DNA of 64,000 nucleotides from Leptobacterium flavescens (GTDB lineage Bacteria > Bacteroidota > Bacteroidia > Flavobacteriales > Flavobacteriaceae). Positions 1-8,443 of the stretch are shown in pieces. The stretch spans positions 1,426,001 to 1,490,000 of the forward strand of contig NZ_JAABOO010000001.1 of assembly GCF_010671605.1 (NCBI RefSeq), in the 5' to 3' direction. Under the pieces are notes generated by a model. The model was not told the origin of the DNA and did not search any database. It saw only the letters and a program-made list of their open reading frames with translations. Both the position numbers and the translations under genes were made by a program. Numbering within the stretch: position 1 is the stretch's first letter; each line of letters begins with the position of its first letter.

Positions 1-1193
1 AAAAGCCAGAAGATTGTTTGTTTTACAGGAAAAGCCCCGATTTCAAGTCCCATAAATCCGCTGAGGAAAGGAGAGAGGTAAAACAGGATCCCGACAGATA
101 AGGCGATGGCAAATCCGTTAAACACAAAAGATTCCATCATAAATTGCCCGACAAGCTGTCTTCTCTGACCTCCCATTACCTTTTGCACTCCTACCTCCTT
201 TGCTCTTGTAAGTGATCTGGCGGTTGCCAGGTTGATATAGTTGATCCACGCCATCAGTAAAATAGCGATCCCGATAACAATAAAAATATAGACTGAGCGG
301 GCATTTCCGTTTGCTTCATTCTCATCAGCCAGATCGGAATGTAAATGAATGTCCTTTATAGATTGTACAACAAACGATCTTTTATGGTCCTGAGGTAAAT
401 CATGATCATGTGTCTTCATCAGAGAAGCGAGATTTGATTTAAACACATCTTCATCTACACCCTGGTTCAGCTGAACATAGGTATGCACATGCTTTCTTTG
501 CCAGGAATTCTGAAAAAAGTCGGATGCGTAGCTTCCCCTTGAATAAAGGGTGGAATAGGATATTAAAATATCGTATTTAAGATGGGATGAAGATTTCGGT
601 TTTTTGAAAACTCCCGTTACCTTCAGCAGAAAGTCATCTCCATATTCATCATTTTGCATCCGCAGCACCTTTCCTATTGGGTTTCCATTTCCAAAATATC
701 GCGAAGCCTGATCTTCCGAGATCAGTATACTATGAGGCTCATTCAAAGCTGTTTCCGGATCTCCGAGAGCCATCTTAACAGAAAAGACCGAAAGAAAAGA
801 AGGGTCTGCAAAAAAGCTTTCCTTTTGCTTGTATTCTTCCAAATTTCCTTTTTCATCCTGATAGCTAACTACCACATTGCTCTTCCTTCCCACATCAAAG
901 AGTCGGACGTATTCTTTAATTTCAGGCAGGTTTCTTTTGATAAAGCTTGCCGCTCCCGGATAATTTTCGGCAGAACGGAATACCTCTTCTCCTGAAGCCG
1001 AGTAATCCAATCCTATACGATAGATCCGATCCTGATCTTCAATATGATCTTCATAACTTGTCTCATGAATTACATATTGAGCAATTAACAGAAAGCTCAC
1101 CATTCCAATCACCAATCCGGTAATGTTTATAAAAGAATAGGATCTTTCCTTTAAGATACTCCTGTACAGCAACAAAAACTTATATTTTAACAT
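1..1193 (-). CDS. FtsX/MacB-type ABC permease (C-terminus outside window)
   Basis: This is an open frame from an ATG at 1193 to the window edge, with about 397 residues visible. It begins MLKYKFLLLYRSILKE, followed by a first membrane segment (about residues 20-42) and a MacB-like periplasmic domain. The first FtsX membrane block is recognisable by the cytoplasmic coupling stretch RAKEVGVQKVMGG. Family members couple an ATPase's cycle to mechanical work in the periplasm, usually in efflux or lipoprotein handling. It starts only 10 bp after the preceding permease's stop, so it is the last visible gene of the leftward operon. It is more diverged from the five similar copies upstream. The second half of the protein is not in the window. 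Confidence 0.85.
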   Translation of the reverse strand, partial: MLKYKFLLLYRSILKERSYSFINITGLVIGMVSFLLIAQYVIHETSYEDHIEDQDRIYRIGLDYSASGEEVFRSAENYPGAASFIKRNLPEIKEYVRLFDVGRKSNVVVSYQDEKGNLEEYKQKESFFADPSFLSVFSVKMALGDPETALNEPHSILISEDQASRYFGNGNPIGKVLRMQNDEYGDDFLLKVTGVFKKPKSSSHLKYDILISYSTLYSRGSYASDFFQNSWQRKHVHTYVQLNQGVDEDVFKSNLASLMKTHDHDLPQDHKRSFVVQSIKDIHLHSDLADENEANGNARSVYIFIVIGIAILLMAWINYINLATARSLTRAKEVGVQKVMGGQRRQLVGQFMMESFVFNGFAIALSVGILFYLSPFLSGFMGLEIGAFPVKQTIFWL

Positions 1194-1203
1194 AACTGTT
1201 TCT

Positions 1204-3600
1204 TTATTCTTCCCTTAATGCATCAACAGGTTTTCTATAGGCAGCCCTGATGGTCTGAGTCCCCACGGTAAACAGGGCAACGACGAGGGCAACAACACTT
1301 GCCAACACAAAATACCAGAGTTCTATATTTATTTTATAGGCAAAACCGGACAACCAGTTTTGCGTTAAAAGATATCCCAACGGTACCGCAATCAGAATGG
1401 ATATCAGCACCGGTTTGGTAAACTCTCCCGACAGGAGTACTCCTATCTGAGTACTTCCCTGGCCTAATGCTTTGCGGATCCCGATCTCTTTTTTTCTTCT
1501 TTCTACTGCAAATACAGCCAGGCCAAAAAGCCCGAGGCACGAAATAAGAATGGCTAAAAAGGCAAAATATCCGGAAAGATCTGCCACTCTTTGTTCTGAG
1601 GTATATAGTGCCTGATATTCATCATCCAGGAATTCAAATTCAAACGGAAGGCCCGGATTGAACTTATGGTAAAGCTTTTCAAGGCCGGCCAGGGTCTCTT
1701 TCTCCCTGCCTGCCTGTATCTTAACCGCAATTCTATTGGCATCTTCCGGAAGGTATAGCAGAAACATCGGCTCTATCTTTTCATAGAGGGACTGATAATG
1801 GAAATCCTTTACAATACCTATGATCTCACGTTGCCCCCGGATATTCACTATTTTGCCTATGGGATCTTCCAGTTCCATGGTTTTAATGGCTGTTTCGTTG
1901 AGTATAATTTTCGATCCTTCATCTCCGAAATCCCGGGAAAATGAACGCCCTTCCTTTAACTCTATTCCCAGGGTCTCTACATAGTCATAATCTACCCTGG
2001 CAAAGGTAAATTGAATAGAAGGCCTGTCCTTTCGTTTGTACCCGCCACCCGAGTTGTCAAAACTGGAAATATTTCCTTCCAATTGAGTTGCATTGAGCAC
2101 TCCCGGACTGCGTTTTAATTCTTTGAGGAAAGTCTCCGAATTTTCCACCAGCTTTCCTTCCTTCAAGAAAGTAACCACATGATCTTTGTTATATCCCAGG
2201 TTTTTGGATTGAAGAAAATTGATCTGTTTCGAGATTACAATGACCGAAATAATAAATATTATGGACACGCTAAACTGAAAGACCACTAATCCTCTTCGGG
2301 TAAAAAATTCTCCGAATGAGGTTTTTAATTTAGACTTTAATGTTTCTACCGGTTTTAAGCCCGAAAGAAAAAAGGCAGGGTAACTCCCGGAGATAAGACC
2401 CGTAAGGAGTGTAATGATCAGTGCTGCGCTAATGAGTTCAGGATCCGGCCGGAGGTTGATCTCCTTGGCTGTGATCAGGTTGAATTGTGGCAGGAGCAAC
2501 AAAACAATAACAAAGGCGACTACCAGGGAAATAATGGTGAGAAATACAGATTCTCCGATGTACTGAAGAATAAGGTTTCTTCTGGAAGCTCCGATCACCT
2601 TTTTGATCCCCACTTCTTTTAATCTCCTTGATGCCTGAGCTGTAGAAAGGTTTATAAAATTAATGCAGGCAATAAGTAAAATAATAAGAGCTACTACGGA
2701 AAAGAGGATCACATAATCGATCCTGCCTCCGGCCTGTACCCCGTTTTCGAATTTGTTGTAGAGATATCTTTCCGAAAAAGGCTGAAGGAACATATTACCT
2801 ATATAATGGTGGTACTTTTTACTGAAAACAACTTCCAGTTGAGCTCTGTAAAACTTATTGAGCCTGCTTTGAAACTCCGTTGCATCTGTTCCTTCTTTAA
2901 GTTTCAGATAAACATTTACACCATTACTGTTCCATTTAGCATCATAAGGATCGCGTTTGGCGAGGAATAATTCATTTGTAAGTAAAAAGTCGAACTCCAG
3001 GGAAGAACTTATTCCCTCTGTGTCTACAACACCCGATATGCTGTAATCTCCTGCATATAATGCTTCCCCATCCGTATTGTCGTAAATATTCACTGTCTCA
3101 CCTATCAGGTTTTCGGAGCGATCAAACAGGGCAAGGGCTATTTTTTTAGAAATAACGATGGAGTTCTCGCCTCTAAGGACCTGATCTCCGTTCGCTTCTA
3201 TTAACGGGAATGAAAAGATGTTGAAAAAATCTTTTCCCGCCAGTTTTCCGGAACCTTTTATCGTCTTATCACCTGTTGAGATAATGGCATTGGAAGAATC
3301 GTCCATCAAAGGTGCAGCATATTCCACTTCGGGAAATTCCGCCATCATAGCGGGTATCAGAAGATCGGAATTACTTTCATTTGTATTGATGTCACCTGAG
3401 CTATCCGGTACATTCCTCAGTACCTGATACAGTCTATGATCGTTAGCATGGAATTTATCCACACTTAATTCATCATTTACCCAAAGATAAATTAGCAATA
3501 CACAGGCCAGGCCGGTGGACAGCCCTACAAGGTTCACCAGGAAAGTACTTTTATGCTTCCTGATATTCCTTAAAAAGAGTAGTAAATTGTGTTTTAACAT
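1204..3600 (-). CDS. FtsX/MacB-type ABC permease, tandem copy
   Basis: 798 residues, about twice a 4-TM MacB/LolCE permease. The order is: TM1 (about 15-38), MacB-like periplasmic domain, three-TM FtsX block (about 290-420) with coupling motif RRLKEVGIKKVIGASRR, a second TM plus periplasmic domain, and a second FtsX block (about 680-790) with ERRKKEIGIRKALGQ, ending in VDALREE. I chose the ATG at 3600 (MLKHNLLLF) because all close paralogues start at this point. The upstream in-frame ATG at 3624 overlaps the previous stop and exists only because of one base change in a repeated junction. No ATPase is fused; the single ATPase of the operon (15616-16299) is the presumed partner. Substrate unknown. 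Confidence 0.9.
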   Translation of the reverse strand: MLKHNLLLFLRNIRKHKSTFLVNLVGLSTGLACVLLIYLWVNDELSVDKFHANDHRLYQVLRNVPDSSGDINTNESNSDLLIPAMMAEFPEVEYAAPLMDDSSNAIISTGDKTIKGSGKLAGKDFFNIFSFPLIEANGDQVLRGENSIVISKKIALALFDRSENLIGETVNIYDNTDGEALYAGDYSISGVVDTEGISSSLEFDFLLTNELFLAKRDPYDAKWNSNGVNVYLKLKEGTDATEFQSRLNKFYRAQLEVVFSKKYHHYIGNMFLQPFSERYLYNKFENGVQAGGRIDYVILFSVVALIILLIACINFINLSTAQASRRLKEVGIKKVIGASRRNLILQYIGESVFLTIISLVVAFVIVLLLLPQFNLITAKEINLRPDPELISAALIITLLTGLISGSYPAFFLSGLKPVETLKSKLKTSFGEFFTRRGLVVFQFSVSIIFIISVIVISKQINFLQSKNLGYNKDHVVTFLKEGKLVENSETFLKELKRSPGVLNATQLEGNISSFDNSGGGYKRKDRPSIQFTFARVDYDYVETLGIELKEGRSFSRDFGDEGSKIILNETAIKTMELEDPIGKIVNIRGQREIIGIVKDFHYQSLYEKIEPMFLLYLPEDANRIAVKIQAGREKETLAGLEKLYHKFNPGLPFEFEFLDDEYQALYTSEQRVADLSGYFAFLAILISCLGLFGLAVFAVERRKKEIGIRKALGQGSTQIGVLLSGEFTKPVLISILIAVPLGYLLTQNWLSGFAYKINIELWYFVLASVVALVVALFTVGTQTIRAAYRKPVDALREE

Positions 3601-3632
3601 AGCTGTTTGTTTTTTGATGATCATTCTTCCCT
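3595..3632. repeat. Gene-junction repeat, copy A
   Basis: 38 bp spanning the end of one permease, the spacer and the ATG of the next. It differs from the copy at 6021-6058 by one base (C versus T in the stop codon region: TGA here, TAA there). Such identity in non-coding spacer indicates duplication of a permease plus its junction. Confidence 0.85.
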
Positions 3633-6026
3633 TAATGCATCTACCGGGTTTTTATGTGCCGCCCGGATTGCCTGGGTACTTATCGTAATAAGAGCTATAG
3701 ACAGGGTGATGATTCCTGCCAGTACAAAATACCAGGGGTGCAATTCTATGCGATATGCAAAACCGGAAAGCCAGTTCTTACCGATCAAATAAGCCAGCGG
3801 TAAACCAATAACAAGCGAGAGGACTACCAGTTTTACAAAACTTGCCGAAAGCAGGACGGTAAGCTGTGAACTTGCCTGCCCGAGGGTTTTGCGTATTCCG
3901 ATCTCTTTTCGTTTTCTTTCTGCCGTATAAGCTGCCAGGCCAAAAAGCCCGAGGCAGGAAATTAAAATGGCGAGAGAGGCGAAGTATTTCGACAGAACGG
4001 ATACCCGCTGCTCGGCAATATACAGACGGTTATAATCCTTATCTAAATAGGTATATTCGAACGGAAGTCCGCCTGTAAACGCCCCGTAAGCTTCACTGAT
4101 GCGGTTTATGGTTTCTTCTTCGGAACCTGTTTCCAGTTTCACCAGGATATTCTGGCCCTCCGGGGAAAAGCGTACCATACAGGGGCCTAATTTTTCATAA
4201 AGGGAACGGAAATGAAAGTTTTTCACCACTCCGATAATCTGTCTTTCCTTGCCCCAAAGTGTAATTGTTTTGCCCACCGGGTCCTCAAGCCCCATTACCT
4301 TGATCGCTTCTTCATTAAGAATGATATTCTTATCGTCTTTATCAGTCCCGAATTCTTCGGAATAAGTGCGCCCGGCTATCATTTGCATATCCAGGAGTTC
4401 CATCAGGTTATAATCGACCTCAATATTTCCGAATTCTACCCTTTCACCGGCTTTCTTCCCATCCCATTTAACACCACTGGTACTTCCGCTATCTCCTACC
4501 AGGTCATGTTGAAAACTGGAGGCTATTGCCACTCCGGGTAAGTCCCTGATCTCGTTAACAAAAGACACCAGGTTTTCATTGAGTTTTCCTTCCTTTTTAA
4601 AGGAAATAATATTTTCTTTTGAATAGCCCAGGTTTTTATTCTGGGTATATTCTATCTGTTTGTATACGATCAGTACGGATACGATAAGGACTACCGATAC
4701 AGTAAACTGAAAGACGACCAGGCCTTTTCTGGTCCAGGCTTCTCCCCTGGGGGAACTCAATGTTCCCTTAAGCACTTTTACAGGTCGGAACCTCGATAAA
4801 TACAAAGCGGGATAACTTCCGGACAGTAAGCCTGTAAACAGGGTGATGAGTATAATAGACAGAATAAATTCTGCGGAAAAGCTGAGGCTTAGATGTTTTC
4901 CGGTAATCTCATTAAACTCCGGAAGTAAGATGGCTACCATCAGTAAGGCAACGCATAAAGACAGAAAGGCAATAAATACAGATTCGTTAATGAATTGCCA
5001 GACGATATTCCTCTGCCTGGCTCCAACCGCTTTTTTGATCCCTATTTCCTTCATTCTTTTAGAGGCGATCGCGGTGGAGAGGTTCATAAAGTTGATAGCA
5101 GCAATAAGCAGCATAAAAATGGCAATCACGGAAAATAACTTCACATAGGTTATTCTGCCTCCTGCCTGTACTCCGTTTTCGAATTTGCTGTAGAGGTATC
5201 TTTCGGAAACAGGTTGAATAAACAGGGTCCCGATATACTCCAGATATTTTTCTCCTACCGTCTTCCTGTATTTTTCTTTAGCGAGATCTTCGATCTTCTG
5301 ATCAAAAGCCTTGCTATCTACTCCTTCCTTTAAAAGTACAAAGGTGCTCGGGTTACTGTTCCCCCAATTTGTAAGGTTATCTTCATAGGCTTCATAAAAC
5401 AGAAGGTAATTGAACAAGATCTCAAATTGATGAGTGGAGTTTTCAGGAGGGTCTTTAAAAACACCTGAAACCGTGTAGATGCCACTAAACCTTCCACGTT
5501 CCCAGCTAATTGTTTTACCTATTGCATTTTCAGGCTTTGAAAAAAGCTTATTTGCCAGCTTTTCGGATATAAAAATACTTTGCTTGTCCTCCAGGACACC
5601 GCTGGTATTTCCGCTTATCATTTTCCAGGAGAACAGTTTAAAATAATCCTCGTCGATAAACTGTCCGACAGCTTTGAAATGGCGGTCTTCCGCAGATGCT
5701 ATTCCCTGTCCGCCATCGAACCACTGAGGAGGAATAACAGCTGTCGCTGCTTCTACCTCCGGCATTTCTTCATTTAGTGTTTTTGCCAGGAGTCCGGGAG
5801 TATACTCTTCCGTTTCCACACCCGTTGCCAACGGGGTATTCATCATAACCTGAAAGAGCCTGTTCTTATTCTGATGGAAACTGTCTACTTTCAATTCGTC
5901 ATTTACCCATAAGTAAATGAGAAGTACACAGGCTAATGCCGTAGACAGGCCAGCAATATTGATAAAAAGAATATTCTTGTTCTTTTTAATGTTCCTGAAA
6001 AAAAGTAAGAGGTTATGTCTTAACAT
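3621..6026 (-). CDS. FtsX/MacB-type ABC permease, tandem copy
   Basis: 801 residues starting MLRHNLLLFFRNIKKN, with the duplicated TM + periplasmic domain + FtsX layout. The first coupling motif is KRMKEIGIKKAVGARQR (about residues 310-330) and the second is ERKRKEIGIRKTLGQ near residue 700. The C-terminus is VDALREE. Its stop is 20 bp from the next ATG and its own ATG lies 20 bp after the previous stop, so translation is tightly packed. With the permeases starting at 3600, 8431, 10825 and 13211 it forms a group of five close paralogues. It is presumed to pair with the ATPase at 15616-16299; no substrate can be assigned. Confidence 0.9.
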   Translation of the reverse strand: MLRHNLLLFFRNIKKNKNILFINIAGLSTALACVLLIYLWVNDELKVDSFHQNKNRLFQVMMNTPLATGVETEEYTPGLLAKTLNEEMPEVEAATAVIPPQWFDGGQGIASAEDRHFKAVGQFIDEDYFKLFSWKMISGNTSGVLEDKQSIFISEKLANKLFSKPENAIGKTISWERGRFSGIYTVSGVFKDPPENSTHQFEILFNYLLFYEAYEDNLTNWGNSNPSTFVLLKEGVDSKAFDQKIEDLAKEKYRKTVGEKYLEYIGTLFIQPVSERYLYSKFENGVQAGGRITYVKLFSVIAIFMLLIAAINFMNLSTAIASKRMKEIGIKKAVGARQRNIVWQFINESVFIAFLSLCVALLMVAILLPEFNEITGKHLSLSFSAEFILSIILITLFTGLLSGSYPALYLSRFRPVKVLKGTLSSPRGEAWTRKGLVVFQFTVSVVLIVSVLIVYKQIEYTQNKNLGYSKENIISFKKEGKLNENLVSFVNEIRDLPGVAIASSFQHDLVGDSGSTSGVKWDGKKAGERVEFGNIEVDYNLMELLDMQMIAGRTYSEEFGTDKDDKNIILNEEAIKVMGLEDPVGKTITLWGKERQIIGVVKNFHFRSLYEKLGPCMVRFSPEGQNILVKLETGSEEETINRISEAYGAFTGGLPFEYTYLDKDYNRLYIAEQRVSVLSKYFASLAILISCLGLFGLAAYTAERKRKEIGIRKTLGQASSQLTVLLSASFVKLVVLSLVIGLPLAYLIGKNWLSGFAYRIELHPWYFVLAGIITLSIALITISTQAIRAAHKNPVDALREE

Positions 6027-6058
6027 AGCTGTTTGTTTTTTGATGATTATTCTTCCCT
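6021..6058. repeat. Gene-junction repeat, copy B
   Basis: Second copy of the 38-bp junction at 3595-3632, 37 of 38 positions identical. It covers the end of the permease 6047-8431, the spacer AAAAAACAAACAGCT and the ATG at 6026. The other junctions of the array (around 8431, 10825, 13211) are not conserved in this way. Confidence 0.85.
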
Positions 6059-8431
6059 GAGCGATTCGACCGGGTTTTTATAAGCTGCCCGTACAGCCTG
6101 TACACTCACCGTACACAAAGCCACCGCCAATGCGGTTACTCCGGCAAGGAGGAAATATCCGTAATGCAGGTTTATCCGGTATGCAAAACCCGATAACCAG
6201 TTGTTGATCAATATATATCCCAGGGGTAATCCGAAAAGAATGGAAACCGATATCAGCTTTGCAAACTCTCCCGAAAAAAGAACGGTGATTTGCTTGCTGC
6301 TCTGCCCAAGGGCCTTTCGGATCCCAATTTCCTTACGTCTTCTTTCGGCAGTAAACGCCGCCAGTCCAAAAAGACCCAGGCAGGAAATAAGTATGGCCAT
6401 AGCGGCAAAGTAACCGGAAAGGGAAGAAACCCTGTTTTCTGCATTATACAGGGCCTGAAAATCTTCATCCAGGAACTTATAGTCAAAAACATAGCCCGGA
6501 TTGAATTTGGAATAGGTGTTTTCAAGTTTTTGCAATACCTCTTTTTCTCTCCCGGCTTCTATTCTTGCCATAAAAACAAAAGATTGCTGTTCGGGGACTA
6601 TTCTGAAGAACATGGGTTTTACCGTTTCCCTGAAAGACTGGAAGTGAAAATCCTTCATTACTCCGACAATTTTCCTTTTTTCGCCCCATAGATCGATGAT
6701 CTTACCTACCGGATCTTTTAATCCCATACGCTTGATTGCGGTCTCGTTCAAAATAATAGCGGTCTGATCTGAAGCAAAATCCCTTGAAAAAGTCCTTCCT
6801 TCCTTTATTCCAACATTCAGGGTTTCCGTAAAGCCGTAATTTATCCCCATCTCATAAAAGCTGATATCCTGTCCGCTTGTTTTTCCCGGCCAGTTTAGCC
6901 CGTTGGTTTTATTGATTTCCGTACCTATAATGTTTTGTATACTACTACTCGCTTTTACAATCCCGGGAATAGCTTCCATTTCACGAATAAATGCCTCCAC
7001 ATTCCCTTCCAGTCCACCTTCTTTATTAAAATAAACAACATTGTCCTTATCCATTCCCTGGTTTTCCGATTGTATGAAGTCTATCTGTTTATGAACCACC
7101 AATACCGCCACTATCAGGACAATAGACAATGTAAACTGAAATACCACCAGGCCTTTTCTGACCCAGAGTTCGCTGAGGGAGCCTTTTAGTTTTCCTTTTA
7201 AGACCGCTACCGGATTAAAACGCGACAAATGCAGGGCAGGATAGCTTCCTGCAATCACACCTGTAAGTAAAACTACAGCAAGTATAAACCCGATCTGTTT
7301 CGGGTCAAAGCTTAAAGACAGGTTTTTTCCGGTGATGGAATTAAACTCAGGAACGAAAAGATACACCAGTATTAATGCTATAAAAAGAGCGAGGAATGAC
7401 GTCAGGATCGACTCTCCGAAATGTTGTTTGATCAGTGTTCCCCTTCCAGAGCCTAATGCTTTTTTAATTCCGATCTCTTTCAGACGTCTGCTTGCATTGG
7501 CTGTGGAAAGATTCATAAAATTAATACAGGCGATAAGCAAAATAAACAATGCTATTGTTGAAAAGAGGTAGATATATTCGATCCTTCCTCCGGCTGTCTC
7601 TCCGTTCTCGAACTTTCCGTACAGATAATTGGAAGAATATTTTTTTACAAGCAGGTCTGCCTCCACCTTATCGCTTTGTTGTTTGGAGAACCCTTTTACC
7701 TTTGATGCAAATTGCTCAACATTTGTTCCTTCTCGAAGGACGATATAGGTTAAAGGAGCATTAAGGTCCCAGCCTATGGGTCTTCCGATATTGGCAGATA
7801 CTTTCTTGAATGCCTCGAAGGGAAGTACAAAATCGAATTGCTGACTCGAATTGGAGGGGGTATCTTTAAACACCCCGCTTACCTGATGTTTTGCCTGGGT
7901 ATTAAGTGCATTCCACTCCAGGGGTTTTCCGATCGCGTTTTCAGCCGAACCGTAGAGCTTTTGTGCAAGGGATTCGGAGATGACGATCGCATTGGCATCT
8001 TTTAGTACATCATTCTTATTTCCGTACAGCAATTCATAGGAAAACATTTTAAAGTAATCGGAGCCGGCAAAACTCCCCGGGGCCTTAAGGTTTTTTTCTC
8101 CCGTGAACAATGCCACTTCTCCCATCATCTCTGCAGAGATGACAGCAGCAGCCATTTTTACCTCAGCCAGTTTTTCGGCCATGGTCTCTGCAAGTAAGTC
8201 GGGAGTCCAGTGTGATACCGTAACTCCGTCAGGCCTCTCAAACCTGTTCCATACCTGGTACAACTCTTGATCGTTCTTGTGAAACTTATCGAAGCCCAAT
8301 TCATCCATTACCCAGAGTGAGATCAATATCACACAGGCAAGACCGGTAGATAAACCGATAATATTGATAAGGAAAGTACTTTTATACTTTTTTATATTTC
8401 TCAGGAAAAGTAAAATATTATGTGTCAGCAT
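6047..8431 (-). CDS. FtsX/MacB-type ABC permease, tandem copy
   Basis: 794 residues starting MLTHNILLFLRNIKKY. Layout as in its neighbours: TM1 near residues 17-40, periplasmic MacB-like domain, FtsX block with RRLKEIGIKKALGSGRG, then TM + periplasmic domain + FtsX block with ERRRKEIGIRKALGQ, ending VESLREE. The periplasmic half diverges clearly from the sister copies while the membrane blocks are well conserved. That fits different extracytoplasmic partners or cargoes on a shared engine (inference). Spacer to the preceding gene is 12 bp. Confidence 0.9.
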   Translation of the reverse strand: MLTHNILLFLRNIKKYKSTFLINIIGLSTGLACVILISLWVMDELGFDKFHKNDQELYQVWNRFERPDGVTVSHWTPDLLAETMAEKLAEVKMAAAVISAEMMGEVALFTGEKNLKAPGSFAGSDYFKMFSYELLYGNKNDVLKDANAIVISESLAQKLYGSAENAIGKPLEWNALNTQAKHQVSGVFKDTPSNSSQQFDFVLPFEAFKKVSANIGRPIGWDLNAPLTYIVLREGTNVEQFASKVKGFSKQQSDKVEADLLVKKYSSNYLYGKFENGETAGGRIEYIYLFSTIALFILLIACINFMNLSTANASRRLKEIGIKKALGSGRGTLIKQHFGESILTSFLALFIALILVYLFVPEFNSITGKNLSLSFDPKQIGFILAVVLLTGVIAGSYPALHLSRFNPVAVLKGKLKGSLSELWVRKGLVVFQFTLSIVLIVAVLVVHKQIDFIQSENQGMDKDNVVYFNKEGGLEGNVEAFIREMEAIPGIVKASSSIQNIIGTEINKTNGLNWPGKTSGQDISFYEMGINYGFTETLNVGIKEGRTFSRDFASDQTAIILNETAIKRMGLKDPVGKIIDLWGEKRKIVGVMKDFHFQSFRETVKPMFFRIVPEQQSFVFMARIEAGREKEVLQKLENTYSKFNPGYVFDYKFLDEDFQALYNAENRVSSLSGYFAAMAILISCLGLFGLAAFTAERRRKEIGIRKALGQSSKQITVLFSGEFAKLISVSILFGLPLGYILINNWLSGFAYRINLHYGYFLLAGVTALAVALCTVSVQAVRAAYKNPVESLREE

Positions 8432-8443
8432 GGTTTCTTTTTT

